A DNA stretch of 64,000 bases, from the NCBI GenBank assembly GCA_035390965.1, contig DAOPKE010000002.1, positions 1 to 64,000 on the forward strand. The letters are read 5' to 3'. This document shows, piece by piece, positions 26,951 to 36,830 of the stretch. The notes below the pieces were generated by a model. The model had not been told where the DNA came from. It saw only the letters and a program-made list of their open reading frames with translations, and did not search any database. The position numbers and the translations under genes were made by a program. The DNA comes from GWF2-43-63 sp035390965. GTDB lineage: Bacteria > Bacteroidota > Bacteroidia > Bacteroidales > DTU049. Numbering within the stretch: position 1 is the stretch's first letter; each line of letters starts with the position of its first letter.

Positions 26951-29131
26951 ATGAAAAAGTTGTTTTTTGTTTTCCTGGCCGCCATTTTATCCATCTCAAA
27001 GGTCTCTGCCGATGAAGGAATGTGGCTTCCGCTGCTGGTGGACCGGTTGAACTACACCGATATGCAGAAAATGGGGCTTCAGCTGACTGCTGAAGAGATT
27101 TACAGCATAAACCACGCAAGCCTCAAGGATGCCATTGTTTCGATGAACGATGGCATGTGCACCGCATTCATGGTTTCGAAGGAAGGTCTCATGATGACCA
27201 ATCACCATTGCGGTCTGGAGTATATCACTGAAAATTCCATCAAGTACAATTCTGATTATGTTCAGAATGGCTTCTGGGCATTGGATAAAAAACAGGAGTT
27301 GTACAACCCCAACCTGAAAGCCACTTTCCTGGTGCGCGTCGAAGATGTAAGCCAGAAAGTGCTGTCTCAGCTCAAGGAAACAATGACTCCGGCTGAACGT
27401 GAAGCCAAAGTAAATGAAATTTCAGCCAAACTGGTAAGCGATGCAGTGAATGGATCACACTACGAAGGCGAAGTGAAATCCTTTTACAAAGGCAACGAGT
27501 TTTATCTCTTTATCTATGAGGTTTTCAGAGATGTACGCCTGGTTGGTGCACCACCAATGGCACTTGGGAATTTTGGGGCCGACGCCGACAACTGGCTCTG
27601 GCCACGTCATACAGCAGACTTTGCTTTTTTCCGCATATACATGGGTCCCGATGGAAAACCATCACCGTATGACAAAAGAAAAAACATTCCCTATGTGCCC
27701 AAATATTATATTCCTGTTTCTACACAGGGTGTGAACGAGGGTGATTTCACCATGGTACTCGGATACCCGGGAACAACAGACCGCACCATGACTTCGAGCG
27801 GATTGAACCTAACACTCGAAACCATCAATCCGTCCATCATCAAAATCCGTGATTCAAAATTGCGCCTTATGAAGGAAGATATGGACCGTGACCCATCTGT
27901 TCAGCTTATGTATCGTTCCAAGTACAACCGTTCTTCGAATTACTGGAAATATTATATTGGTCAAATTGAAGTCTTGAAACGACTCAAAGCCATTGACCAG
28001 AAAAAACAAATGGAAGCAGACTTCACCAAATGGGTGAATGCCGACGCTTCACGCAAATCAATATATGGTAATGCCCTGGCCGCAATTGATCTGGCAACGA
28101 CCGAAATTGGCAAATACCGCAAAGCAGTTATCTATTACAGGGAATGTGTTTTCAGAGGTCCTGAAATCATTTCTTTTGCCAATAAATTCGACTCGCTCTA
28201 TTACTATCTCAACAAAACCGATATTCCCAAAGAACAGAAAGCCGCCAAGGTGGCCGACTTAAGCACCAAATTGAAATATTATGCATCCAATTATTATTTC
28301 AATGGTTACAATATTGATGTTGACAAAAAAATATTCATTGCCTTGCTTCGATTTATGAAAGATGATGTTGGCGCTGAATTTTATCCGACTGTTTTTGAGG
28401 AAGTAGATAAAAAATTCAAGGACAATTTTTCAATGTACGCGAATTTTGTATTTGAAAAATCAATTTTTTCAAGCAAAGAAATGGTGTATGAATTTCTCAG
28501 AGAACCCAATGCCAAAGTCCTTGAAAAAGACCCGGGTTTTATAGCCATGCTTTCATTCAACGAAAAATACGATCAGATAAAAGAACAGATTGCCGTAATT
28601 GAGCAAAAACTTGAAAACAGCGAACGTTTATACATGCATGGACTGATGAAAATGCTCGAAGGAAAGAAAAAATTCTATCCCGATGCCAATAGCACCATGC
28701 GCATCACTTATGGAAAAGTGACCAACTATACTCCAACCGATGGTGTTGAAAAACCTTTCTACACTACACTTTCGGAACTTATTGCCCGCGAGGATGCCAA
28801 AAATCCGGACTTTATCGTTCCTGAAAAACTGAAAGACCTTTACAACAGAAAAGAATATACGAATTACGCCAATGCTGCGGGTGATGTACCTGTTTGTTTT
28901 CTCACCGACTGTGATGTAACCGGCGGAAATTCGGGTGCACCCATTCTCAATGCCAAAGGCGAACTGGTTGGTATTGTATTCGATATTAACTGGGAGGCAA
29001 CAGCATCAAGTTTAAGCTATGTGCCGGATCAGACCCGAACCATTTCTACAGATATCCGTTACATTCTTTTCCTGATTGAAAAATATGCCGAGGCCACAAA
29101 CATCATTCAGGAACTTGACATCAGAAAATAG
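26951..29131 (+). CDS. S46 family serine peptidase (DPP7/DPP11-like)
   Basis: S46 enzymes are periplasmic dipeptidyl-peptidases that feed peptides to asaccharolytic Bacteroidetes. From ATG 26951 the protein has 726 residues with a signal peptide ending near SADEG, the conserved ADEGMWLP start, the catalytic histidine in MMTNHHCG (H85-H86) and the catalytic serine S661 in TGGNSGAP. The conserved QTRTISTDIRYILFLIEKYA end is present. At the subsite position given as Gly in DPP7 and Arg in DPP11, as I recall the alignment, this protein has Ile679 (FDINWE), so its specificity is uncertain. Confidence 0.94.
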   Translation: MKKLFFVFLAAILSISKVSADEGMWLPLLVDRLNYTDMQKMGLQLTAEEIYSINHASLKDAIVSMNDGMCTAFMVSKEGLMMTNHHCGLEYITENSIKYNSDYVQNGFWALDKKQELYNPNLKATFLVRVEDVSQKVLSQLKETMTPAEREAKVNEISAKLVSDAVNGSHYEGEVKSFYKGNEFYLFIYEVFRDVRLVGAPPMALGNFGADADNWLWPRHTADFAFFRIYMGPDGKPSPYDKRKNIPYVPKYYIPVSTQGVNEGDFTMVLGYPGTTDRTMTSSGLNLTLETINPSIIKIRDSKLRLMKEDMDRDPSVQLMYRSKYNRSSNYWKYYIGQIEVLKRLKAIDQKKQMEADFTKWVNADASRKSIYGNALAAIDLATTEIGKYRKAVIYYRECVFRGPEIISFANKFDSLYYYLNKTDIPKEQKAAKVADLSTKLKYYASNYYFNGYNIDVDKKIFIALLRFMKDDVGAEFYPTVFEEVDKKFKDNFSMYANFVFEKSIFSSKEMVYEFLREPNAKVLEKDPGFIAMLSFNEKYDQIKEQIAVIEQKLENSERLYMHGLMKMLEGKKKFYPDANSTMRITYGKVTNYTPTDGVEKPFYTTLSELIAREDAKNPDFIVPEKLKDLYNRKEYTNYANAAGDVPVCFLTDCDVTGGNSGAPILNAKGELVGIVFDINWEATASSLSYVPDQTRTISTDIRYILFLIEKYAEATNIIQELDIRK

Positions 29132-29146
29132 AAAATATTAATTCCG

Positions 29147-29177
29147 AATAGCTGCACTTCGTTGCAGCTATTTTTTT
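29147..29177. terminator. Bidirectional terminator with UUCG-type loop
   Basis: Perfect arms AATAGCTGCA and TGCAGCTATT around a CTTCGT loop, followed by a T run on the plus strand. It contains the stop codon of the convergent minus-strand gene. Confidence 0.85.
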
Positions 29178-29713
29178 ACAATGGCATTAAAATCCGCATT
29201 GGTAAATGCTTTCACCCAATTACCAAATGCCCCTGATTCTTCGTTTATGCGAAGCCGAAGCGCTGAACATATTTCATTTTTTAAATCCGGATAGCGCCTG
29301 CATATACTTTCAATCACCAACAATGCATTGTGACGAACGGCCACGGGTTGCGCCTTATCGCAGGCAAAAGCAAAACAAACATCGTATAACAACCCGGTAT
29401 CATTTTCATCCATTTCGTCAACATATCGCGAAAGCATGCGCAAAAACTGACGGCGAGGACCATCATTTTTAAAAACCGTAAGATGCCGGATGATTTTCGG
29501 AATCAACTGCCGGGCAAAGCCAGGTCTTAAATCATCTGCTTTTTCAATAACATTTGAAGCACGCATATCAAAAGGATATTCATCCGAAAAGGCCATTGTT
29601 TCAAAAATCTGCAACAACTCAGGTTTTTTCAACAATACATTGGCAGAATAATCTGCTGTTGCCCTGCAACTATCAAAAAGCATTTTTTTTATAACTTCAA
29701 TCTGCTCATTCAT
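29168..29713 (-). CDS. Small HEAT-repeat-like protein of unknown function
   Basis: The 181-residue product from ATG 29713 is predicted all-helical, with repeated helix pairs such as LLYDVCFAFACDKAQPVAVRHNALLVIESICRRYP that resemble HEAT repeats. There is no signal peptide. It starts one base after the priA stop, so it is the last gene of a pfkA-priA transcript. Function not recognised. Confidence 0.7.
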   Translation of the reverse strand: MNEQIEVIKKMLFDSCRATADYSANVLLKKPELLQIFETMAFSDEYPFDMRASNVIEKADDLRPGFARQLIPKIIRHLTVFKNDGPRRQFLRMLSRYVDEMDENDTGLLYDVCFAFACDKAQPVAVRHNALLVIESICRRYPDLKNEICSALRLRINEESGAFGNWVKAFTNADFNAIVKK

Positions 29714-29714
29714 T

Positions 29715-32162
29715 TCACAAAGGATCAACATCTGTAATAACACGCACACCCTTATTATCGGGATGCGCCAGCAGTTCGGCAATCTGGGCTGAAATCCATT
29801 TCTTGTATGAACCTAATTCCTTATTGCGCGGAAGTTTGATGAGAATATTTTTAATGTAAAAATTTTTGATTCTGGCTACCGGCGGAAACTCAGGGCCCAA
29901 CAGTTGTTTTTCATTAAACTGTTTTTTCAAAAGCGCTTTCATCATCGCCGAGGCCTTATCAGCAACTGGCTTATCCTTATGCATCACAGAAAGACGAATG
30001 AGACGTACAAACGGCGGATACAGATAATTCATGCGCGATTGCGTTTCCCGTTCCATAAAACCAACATAATTTCCTTCGGCAACAAAATTCACAATCGGAT
30101 TATCCTTGTCGTAAACCTGTATGAAAACCTTGCCGCCGGCATCACGCCGTCCCGCTCTGCCTGCCACCTGCATCATGGTCTGAAAAGCATGCTCATGTGA
30201 TCTGAAATCAGGAAAGGCATGCAAATTATCAGCATTCATAATGCCAACCACATCAACGCGACTGAAATCGAGACCTTTTGTAATCATCTGCGTACCAACC
30301 ATTATATTAAACCGCCCCTCATCAAACCCCTTAAACATCTCCGACATGGCCTTTTTCCCCCGGGTGGTATCCATGTCCAATCGGGCAATCTTATAATCGG
30401 GAAACAAAATCTGCAATTCATCTTCGATGCGCTGTGTACCCATTCCTTTCATGACAATCTGCGAGCTTTTGCATGCAGGACATTTGGATGGAACCCTGTC
30501 GGTATAGCCACAATAATGGCATTTAAGTAATTCCACATTTTTATGATATGTCATCGAGACATCGCAATTGCGACAAACCGGTGTCCATCCACATTCCTTA
30601 CATTCAATCCAGGTGCTGTATCCACGCCGGTTTTGAAAAAGAATAACCTGCCGCTTATGCATGACGGCCTTCTTGACAGCTTCGTACAATTCTGGACTGA
30701 GTGGCCCAAGCATTTTTTTGCGGAAAGTTGCCTGCCGAATATCAATAACATGAACTTCAGGATAAACAGCAACACCAAAACGCTCCGAAAGCTCAACACG
30801 CGCATAAACTCCATTGGCAGCATTCACCCATGTTTCGAGTGAAGGCGTAGCAGACCCCAGAATAATGCCGGCACCAGTCATATGTGAAAGCATAACGGCG
30901 CAATCACGTGCATGATAGCGAGGTGCGGGATCCTGTTGCTTATAACTGGAATCATGTTCTTCATCAACAATAATAAGTCCGAGATTGCTGAATGGCATGA
31001 ACAAAGCAGAACGCGCACCCAGAATGAGTTTCGGCTCACTTTTTTCAAGCACTTCGTTCCATATCTCTACTTTTTCCTGCGCATTGAAGCGCGAATGATA
31101 AACCAAAAGATCTTTGCCAAAATAAGCACGCAAGCGGTCCACCATAAAATCAGTCAGTGCAATTTCGGGCAACAAATACAATACTTGTTTTCCCGCTGCC
31201 AGCATATCGCTGATGAAGCGAATATAAATTTCAGTTTTCCCACTGCCTGTAACACCAAACAGCAACACTGGTTTATTCTGATCCAATGCAACCTTAACGT
31301 CGGAGTATGCATTATCCTGCGCTTCGGAAAGCTGAAACACAGGCGCAGGGCCATTATCAGATTTTTCATCAAGACGCGATACGATGCGTTCGGACTGAAC
31401 AAGAATTTCTTTTTTGATTAAAGCCGTAACAGCAGCAGCGCCTGCCACTTTATTCAATTCTGTGAACGAAACTACGTTTTGTCCACGAGCCAGATTGAAA
31501 TACGTGAGCAATGCCCGAAACTGATTTTCTGATTTTTTTTCAAGCTTCACCATCAAAGCATTCAGTACGCCTTCGTTTTCATATTCAGCAGAAATGGCAA
31601 CAAATTTTTGCTTCTTTGGCGTATAACGTTCCTCGAGTTCTTCGACCGGATGCAGCACTTTTTTATCGATGAGCGACTTGATTAAATGATGCACAGCCTG
31701 ACGACCAGTAATGGCTTGAATATCAACGGATGTGAGCTTTTCGGCTTTCAGAGCGGCTTCCGCAATCATGTATTCATCATCGGACAACTGACTGAAATCA
31801 TCATTAAAATCCGGATGAATGACATAAATGGTATTGCTTTCTATCTTAAGTCCGGCTGGAATAGCAGCATTCATCACATCGCCCTGCGGACACATATAAT
31901 ACGAAGACATCCACTCCCAAAACTGCAGCTGGAGAGGATTTACAACAGGGAACACATCAAGTACATCGGAAATTTCCTTAATATTCATTTCCTCTCCCGG
32001 CTTCTGATCGGTAATGCGGGCGACAATACCTGTAAAAAATTTCTTTGCGCCAAAATTCACCACAACACGCATACCAATCTCTACCTGAACTTTCAGATGA
32101 TCTGGTATCTGATAAGTAAAATAACCTTTAAGGGGTAATGGCAAAATAATTTCGGCAAACAC
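29715..32162 (-). CDS. priA: Primosomal protein N' (replication restart helicase)
   Basis: PriA recognises stalled forks and reloads the replicative helicase. The 815 residues include the N-terminal 3'-DNA-binding domain (MFAEIILPLPLKGYFTYQIP), Walker A GVTGSGKTEIYIR, DEEHDSSYKQ, the helicase motif LILGARSALFMPF, and the zinc module with eight cysteines from CKECGWTPVCRNC to CHYCGYTDRVPSKCPAC. The C-terminal helicase part ends with YPPFVRLIRL. The start is 10 bp after the pfkA stop, so pfkA, priA and the HEAT-like gene look like one operon. Confidence 0.96.
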   Translation of the reverse strand: MFAEIILPLPLKGYFTYQIPDHLKVQVEIGMRVVVNFGAKKFFTGIVARITDQKPGEEMNIKEISDVLDVFPVVNPLQLQFWEWMSSYYMCPQGDVMNAAIPAGLKIESNTIYVIHPDFNDDFSQLSDDEYMIAEAALKAEKLTSVDIQAITGRQAVHHLIKSLIDKKVLHPVEELEERYTPKKQKFVAISAEYENEGVLNALMVKLEKKSENQFRALLTYFNLARGQNVVSFTELNKVAGAAAVTALIKKEILVQSERIVSRLDEKSDNGPAPVFQLSEAQDNAYSDVKVALDQNKPVLLFGVTGSGKTEIYIRFISDMLAAGKQVLYLLPEIALTDFMVDRLRAYFGKDLLVYHSRFNAQEKVEIWNEVLEKSEPKLILGARSALFMPFSNLGLIIVDEEHDSSYKQQDPAPRYHARDCAVMLSHMTGAGIILGSATPSLETWVNAANGVYARVELSERFGVAVYPEVHVIDIRQATFRKKMLGPLSPELYEAVKKAVMHKRQVILFQNRRGYSTWIECKECGWTPVCRNCDVSMTYHKNVELLKCHYCGYTDRVPSKCPACKSSQIVMKGMGTQRIEDELQILFPDYKIARLDMDTTRGKKAMSEMFKGFDEGRFNIMVGTQMITKGLDFSRVDVVGIMNADNLHAFPDFRSHEHAFQTMMQVAGRAGRRDAGGKVFIQVYDKDNPIVNFVAEGNYVGFMERETQSRMNYLYPPFVRLIRLSVMHKDKPVADKASAMMKALLKKQFNEKQLLGPEFPPVARIKNFYIKNILIKLPRNKELGSYKKWISAQIAELLAHPDNKGVRVITDVDPL

Positions 32163-32171
32163 GTAATGAAA

Positions 32172-33155
32172 TTAAACAGATAATATATGAATCATTTCTT
32201 TCAGATCGGTACGCACTTTATTGGTATGCTTTACAGCTTCACCAAACGGTGTTTCGACTACATCGCGTTTTATGATACCAACCATAACACCCGATTTGCC
32301 TGCCAGGAGTGCTTTTACAGCATGATAGCCATACTGGCTGGCATATACCCGATCCATGCACGAAGGCGAACCTCCGCGCTGAATATGACCCAAAACGGTT
32401 ACACGGACATCATATTTGGGTAATCGTTTTTTCACCTGCTCTGCAACCACAAAGGCGCCACCGCTTTCATCACCTTCAGCAATCATGATGATTCCACTGG
32501 TTTTATTTCTACGACGCCCATTTTCGAGTTTATCAATCAATTCATCAATAGACGAAGATGTTTCAGGAATCAGAATATCTTCAGCACCAACAGCAATACC
32601 ACTGCGCAAAGCGATGAAACCAGCATCACGTCCCATTACTTCGATAAAGAAAAGCCGTTCGTGCGAATCAGCGGTATCGCGTATTTTATCAACAGCTTCG
32701 ACAACCGTATTCAATGCGGTATCGTAACCAATACAATTGTCGGTTCCGGCTAAGTCGTTGTCGATGGTTCCGGCAATTCCAATCACTTTAATGTCTTTGT
32801 ATTGTGCCGTAAATTCATATGCACCCCGGAATGTTCCATCACCGCCTATAACAACCAATGCATCAATGCCAGCATGGCGCAAATTATTGTACGCGCGATC
32901 CATGCCTTCTTTGGTCATAAAATCCTTACTGCGTGCGGTTTTCAACATAGTACCACCGCGCTGGATAATGTTGGCAACGCTTTTTGTTTCGAGTTCAATG
33001 AAATCGCCTTCCACCATTCCCTGATACCCACGCCGAATGCCGGTTACATGAAGACCATGAAAAATAGCTGTACGTGTTACCGCACGGATAGCGGCATTCA
33101 TGCCCGGCGCATCGCCGCCTGAAGTGAGGACTCCGATTCGTTTAATCTCATTCAT
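32172..33155 (-). CDS. pfkA: 6-phosphofructokinase
   Basis: PfkA phosphorylates fructose 6-phosphate in glycolysis. The 327 residues show GVLTSGGDAPGMNAAIRAV at the N terminus, GGDGTFRGAYEF, and the catalytic loop GIAGTIDNDLAGTD with the proton-abstracting Asp. EVMGRDAGFIAL and GHIQRGGSPS are also present. The family pattern GGDGT indicates ATP rather than pyrophosphate use, by established knowledge of the family. It heads the pfkA-priA transcript. Confidence 0.96.
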   Translation of the reverse strand: MNEIKRIGVLTSGGDAPGMNAAIRAVTRTAIFHGLHVTGIRRGYQGMVEGDFIELETKSVANIIQRGGTMLKTARSKDFMTKEGMDRAYNNLRHAGIDALVVIGGDGTFRGAYEFTAQYKDIKVIGIAGTIDNDLAGTDNCIGYDTALNTVVEAVDKIRDTADSHERLFFIEVMGRDAGFIALRSGIAVGAEDILIPETSSSIDELIDKLENGRRRNKTSGIIMIAEGDESGGAFVVAEQVKKRLPKYDVRVTVLGHIQRGGSPSCMDRVYASQYGYHAVKALLAGKSGVMVGIIKRDVVETPFGEAVKHTNKVRTDLKEMIHILSV

Positions 33156-33177
33156 TCCTTTTCTGTTTTGCTAACTA

Positions 33178-33185
33178 CAAAGGTA
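33178..33185 (-). promoter_or_regulatory. pfkA -7 box TAccTTTG (minus strand)
   Basis: The minus-strand TACCTTTG lies 22 bp upstream of the pfkA ATG. Confidence 0.55.
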
Positions 33186-33236
33186 ACAAAAGCGAAGGGA
33201 ATAAAGAAATCGGATTGTAGAAAACAGCTGATGTTT

Positions 33237-34238
33237 TTATCCGGCAACGACAGCATGAATATACCCCGCCACCTCAGCAGCGGAAATTTCTCGCATACAC
33301 GCACAATGAGCGGTTTTGCGGCAGTCCGAACATTCTTTATCCATAACAAATACTTTCGTGTTTTTTCCAATGGGCGCCCAACGACCGGGATGCATGGGGC
33401 GGATGGGTGGATACAGGCCGATGGCATGAATGCCGAGTGCAGCTGCAATATGCAGTGGCCCTGTACTGGTAGCTAAAAGCGCATTGCAATGCTGAACAAA
33501 AACAATCAGTTCACTTAAAGACAATTTACCGGATAAATCGGTCACCTGTGGAAATGGCTCTGCAAGCTCGCTACGAAACAAAGCTCCTTCTTTTTCTGTA
33601 CCGGTCAGAAAGATTTTGAATTTATCGGCTGGCAGCAGTTTCATCAGCTCCGCGAAGCGATCGATTCCCCATTCGCGCGCGCTGCCTCTGGAGCCCGGAT
33701 GAAGAATCAGATTGAATTTACTTTTATCAATGAGTTCATTCAAATCAACTCTCAGTATGCTATTTGGCAACAACAACTGCATTGCGTTCAATTCATCCAA
33801 TGAAGGGACATGAGAAATACCAATGCCTTTCAGCAATTCAAAATTCAATTGCGCTTCGTGTAAATCGGAATTCTTTCGGGTGAAACTGACTTTTCGGTTG
33901 CAGTTGCGCCAGTGAAAAATACGGTGAGATGTTCCCACACGCAGCTGTATTCCGGCTTTGAGTGCGGCCTTTGCGATTTCCTTCCGCGGAAAAACATGAA
34001 TAATGGCATCGGCATTCAACTTCCGGAGCGATTCTGCAGGATTATCCGACATATCATCCCAGCTAACAAACTCATCAACCTCAGAACAGCACTGCACAAC
34101 AGCACTGGTATAATTACGTCCGAGAAAAATAACAGTACAATCCTGAAAACGTTGTTTCAGAAAAACAGCCAGCGGCAATGTGAGAATTACATCGCCAATG
34201 GCATCGGTGCGGCTGATTATGATTCTTTTCAGGTTCAT
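33237..34238 (-). CDS. Glycosyltransferase family 9 (lipopolysaccharide heptosyltransferase-like)
   Basis: GT9 enzymes add heptose to lipopolysaccharide core. From ATG 34238 the protein has 333 residues. It shows IIISRTDAIGDVILTLPL at the N terminus, the nucleotide-sugar motif LILHPGSRGSAREW with the RFAELMKLL helix, and the GPLHIAAALGIHAIGLYPP end. An upstream TTG start at 34262 lies beside a promoter box and is rejected. Exact sugar is not known; nothing else from the core pathway is adjacent. Confidence 0.9.
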   Translation of the reverse strand: MNLKRIIISRTDAIGDVILTLPLAVFLKQRFQDCTVIFLGRNYTSAVVQCCSEVDEFVSWDDMSDNPAESLRKLNADAIIHVFPRKEIAKAALKAGIQLRVGTSHRIFHWRNCNRKVSFTRKNSDLHEAQLNFELLKGIGISHVPSLDELNAMQLLLPNSILRVDLNELIDKSKFNLILHPGSRGSAREWGIDRFAELMKLLPADKFKIFLTGTEKEGALFRSELAEPFPQVTDLSGKLSLSELIVFVQHCNALLATSTGPLHIAAALGIHAIGLYPPIRPMHPGRWAPIGKNTKVFVMDKECSDCRKTAHCACMREISAAEVAGYIHAVVAG

Positions 34239-34249
34239 AAACGGAAACT

Positions 34250-34257
34250 CAAAAGTA
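34250..34257 (-). promoter_or_regulatory. -7 box TActTTTG (minus strand)
   Basis: The TAnnTTTG match lies 12 bp before ATG 34238, so the transcript leader is very short, and the TTG frame at 34262 is excluded. Confidence 0.5.
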
Positions 34258-34339
34258 ATCAAATAACTTAAATTCCGAAATGTCTTTGCGAAATGAACGC
34301 ATTAAAATTCACCAAGCACCTCTGAAATCGCAGTTCCAC

Positions 34340-34480
34340 GGAGTAAACTATGCAAAAACCGAAATAGGAAAACACAACTGCATTGTGTTTCATCAAATAC
34401 AGCAAATTGGTTTCTGAAAGCTCGCTTTCAAACTCACTTTGCTGTATTTGATATCGGCTTTTGCATCGCCAATAACACTT
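34340..34480. repeat. Large imperfect palindrome, possible MITE remnant
   Basis: In this 340-bp non-coding region (34239-34581), 15-bp perfect arms at 34392-34406 and 34438-34452 pair, with a nested GAAAGC/GCTTTC stem between. Outer arms ATGCAAAAACCGAAAT (34350-34365) and ATATCGGCTTTTGCAT (34451-34466) also pair imperfectly. A second hairpin, GAAAACACAA/TTGTGTTTC (34368-34391), looks inserted in the left arm. No credible gene. Confidence 0.7.
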
Positions 34481-34581
34481 TGTGCAACTTCGTGAGCACT
34501 TAATGTAACTTTGTGCTACAGGCTGTTTGAGGCATTCGCAACGCTGAGAGGTCGCTGCGCGACGCACTCAGGTTGCGTGAG

Positions 34582-35040
34582 TCAATCATTGAATTCGTCT
34601 TCGGAAAAATCGCCGGTACTTAATTCAGTATCTCTTTCAACCGCATTTTGGGTCGGGTACATTCCAAGATAAACCACAATCAGTAACGCAAGCATGAGTG
34701 CATAAATCCATGCTTTTTCAACAAAGAATAACACGATGCTTATAGTCATTGCGGCATCGATAAAAGCCAGTCTGACAATAGCAACGGATAAATATGCCTT
34801 CATTCGTTCTTCTCTTGATTCTTTGGAGCGGACACTGTTGAGCATTATGCGTGGAACAATGAAAGAGCCCATGGCAGAGGTAACAACCAAAATCAATCCG
34901 ATCAGAAACAAATCCGGATTTTCATCATTCATCCAGATCAGGTCTTTGTCGATGTTTACAAAAAACACGATGACAAAAAAAACAAGTGCCTCAATAAGTA
35001 TGGCAATGTGGATAATCCGCAGCGTTTTGAGCGATTTCAT
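34582..35040 (-). CDS. Small integral membrane protein of unknown function
   Basis: The 152-residue product from ATG 35040 has four predicted membrane helices (for example RIIHIAILIEALVFFVIVFF and MTISIVLFFVEKAWIYALML) separated by short charged loops and an acidic C-terminal tail ELSTGDFSEDEFND. No family is recognised. The start lies 11 bp after the stop of the DUF4139 gene, so the two are probably one transcript. An earlier ATG at 35061 would overlap that gene and is less likely. Confidence 0.7.
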   Translation of the reverse strand: MKSLKTLRIIHIAILIEALVFFVIVFFVNIDKDLIWMNDENPDLFLIGLILVVTSAMGSFIVPRIMLNSVRSKESREERMKAYLSVAIVRLAFIDAAMTISIVLFFVEKAWIYALMLALLIVVYLGMYPTQNAVERDTELSTGDFSEDEFND

Positions 35041-35050
35041 TACGGCAGGA

Positions 35051-36616
35051 TTATGGCACAAGAACTTCGTAAGTATATGTCAGCACCTTTTTCTCGCCGC
35101 CTTTAATGCTCAGATCCCATTTGATTTCGGAAAGCGGATTTACCCCATAATACGAACCGGTTTTTTTACTCACGCCTGCATCCGAAGACTCTGTAACGGC
35201 AGCATATATGGTTTTGTCGACTTTCAGATTTATGACTTTTTCCTGAAGATTCTCAATTTTAATTTCGCCTTTAATGACCACTTTTGCATATTTGGTTCTG
35301 TTGATTGTTGTATAGTTATCAGTGCGTGATTGTTCCTCTTCGGTGTATGTGACCACAATGTCGCTCGAACGTGCAAGCTGCACGCTGGTTTCGCCTTTCA
35401 CCGGCGTGTATTTAAGCTGATCCTGCGCAAGTGGCATCAGGTTTTCATCGAGCACAAAAACAGGACCTGTTGTAAATGGCTGTGTTGTTGCATTTGTCAG
35501 GCGCAAGCTATGAAAGACGGTCTGACGATTCTTCTCGGTGTCCATCACATAGCGGTTTCCCTGATAATTCACCAGATCGCCGATGCTCACTTCGTAAATA
35601 TCCTTGTACGTAGTATTCTGCGAAAAAATCATCACCGATGTCTTGGTGTTTTTCGGCAACGTCACTTTTCCGCATTTGTAAAAATACAGGTCATTCGATT
35701 TTTCACCACCGGTGTTGTAGTTGTAATAATTGTTGTAATCAACGCCACCCGCTGTTGATTCCGACATGGTCATATCGTCGGTCTGAACCTGATAGTTGTC
35801 GAACCGGGCATTCGAAAACTGATTATAAGCTGTGCCACCTGCACCCCAGCCATATCCGGTCAGGTATGATGTTGCAATGGGATCGAGCTGAGTACCATAA
35901 TAAAAATTCGGACTACCTACAGTCAGCACCAGATCGGTGTTTACAACATCATCTTCCATATTGTTTTCAACCGTTGCTTTTAATTCAAGCTGCACTTCCT
36001 TATCGTTCAGAATTTTGATGTTGTAGCAAGGAGTCCACTGAATACCGCTCTGCATATACGATACCCGCACAGGAACTGATCCGGACTGTTTGCTGAATGT
36101 TACAAATCCCCTACGCACAATGCTGTCAACTTCTGCTTTTTCAATCGGATTTTCATCAAAAGAAATTTCTTTGATAAACGACGAAGAAATAAATGTAGTG
36201 CGGTTATCAGTGCCTTTCACTTTCAGCGTTGATGCCGATGTATTGAAGTCAGATAAAGTCCCTGACAGTTCTCGGATGTTCTTTTCATCAAGCATGTAAA
36301 CCACGCGGAGTTTCTTACCCACATTGGCTTTGAGAAGTTCATTGTATGAAAAGAAATTTCGTTTGTTTTTCAGTGTGTCGTTTACAATACGGATTTGTTC
36401 AATTTTCACATCCTTGGTGGTCGATATCCAGTAAGTGCTGAGCAGCGGACCAGGCGGCACCATTACGGATGCTTCGTAATTCGAAATGCTGGCACTGCCT
36501 TCGCGCATGATAAAGTAAGTACCATTTTTAAACACGTTGAGCTGCGTGGGCACAGTAGTTTGTGCGCTTGCAACAATGGCTGCAAAAATGCACAGGACAA
36601 GAATACGGATTTTCAT
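35051..36616 (-). CDS. Secreted DUF4139 domain protein
   Basis: The 521 residues have a signal peptide ending at VASAQ (about 19), an N-terminal DUF4140-like region (VFKNGTYFIMREGSASI, LSTYWISTTKDVKIEQI), and a DUF4139 domain in the second half (YMQSGIQWTPCYNIKILNDKEVQLELKATVENNMEDDVVNTDLVLTVG is the start, broken here into KATVENNMED and DLVLTVGSPN). Such proteins are found in mucoidy inhibitor A-like families and are predicted to lie in the envelope; the molecular function is unknown. Confidence 0.82.
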   Translation of the reverse strand: MKIRILVLCIFAAIVASAQTTVPTQLNVFKNGTYFIMREGSASISNYEASVMVPPGPLLSTYWISTTKDVKIEQIRIVNDTLKNKRNFFSYNELLKANVGKKLRVVYMLDEKNIRELSGTLSDFNTSASTLKVKGTDNRTTFISSSFIKEISFDENPIEKAEVDSIVRRGFVTFSKQSGSVPVRVSYMQSGIQWTPCYNIKILNDKEVQLELKATVENNMEDDVVNTDLVLTVGSPNFYYGTQLDPIATSYLTGYGWGAGGTAYNQFSNARFDNYQVQTDDMTMSESTAGGVDYNNYYNYNTGGEKSNDLYFYKCGKVTLPKNTKTSVMIFSQNTTYKDIYEVSIGDLVNYQGNRYVMDTEKNRQTVFHSLRLTNATTQPFTTGPVFVLDENLMPLAQDQLKYTPVKGETSVQLARSSDIVVTYTEEEQSRTDNYTTINRTKYAKVVIKGEIKIENLQEKVINLKVDKTIYAAVTESSDAGVSKKTGSYYGVNPLSEIKWDLSIKGGEKKVLTYTYEVLVP

Positions 36617-36830
36617 GATTTTTATTTTATGCTAAGATAATAAATCAAACAACTTCTATAAAATGAAAATCATAATAGAACCAGAAATTTTACAGAAAAA
36701 AGAATTGCCTGACCATGGCGTATTTCAGACAAGACCAATATCCGTGAAAGCAACAATCATCAAAATCCTGACAAGAATTCAGCAATACAAAGTCATGGCA
36801 AGAGCCAAAGAAAAATCGTCGGATACCGTT

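Noticed and set aside
34268..34567. Minus-strand frame of 99 codons in the palindromic spacer
   Set aside because: It lies within the nested inverted repeat and its composition follows the palindrome, not a protein.
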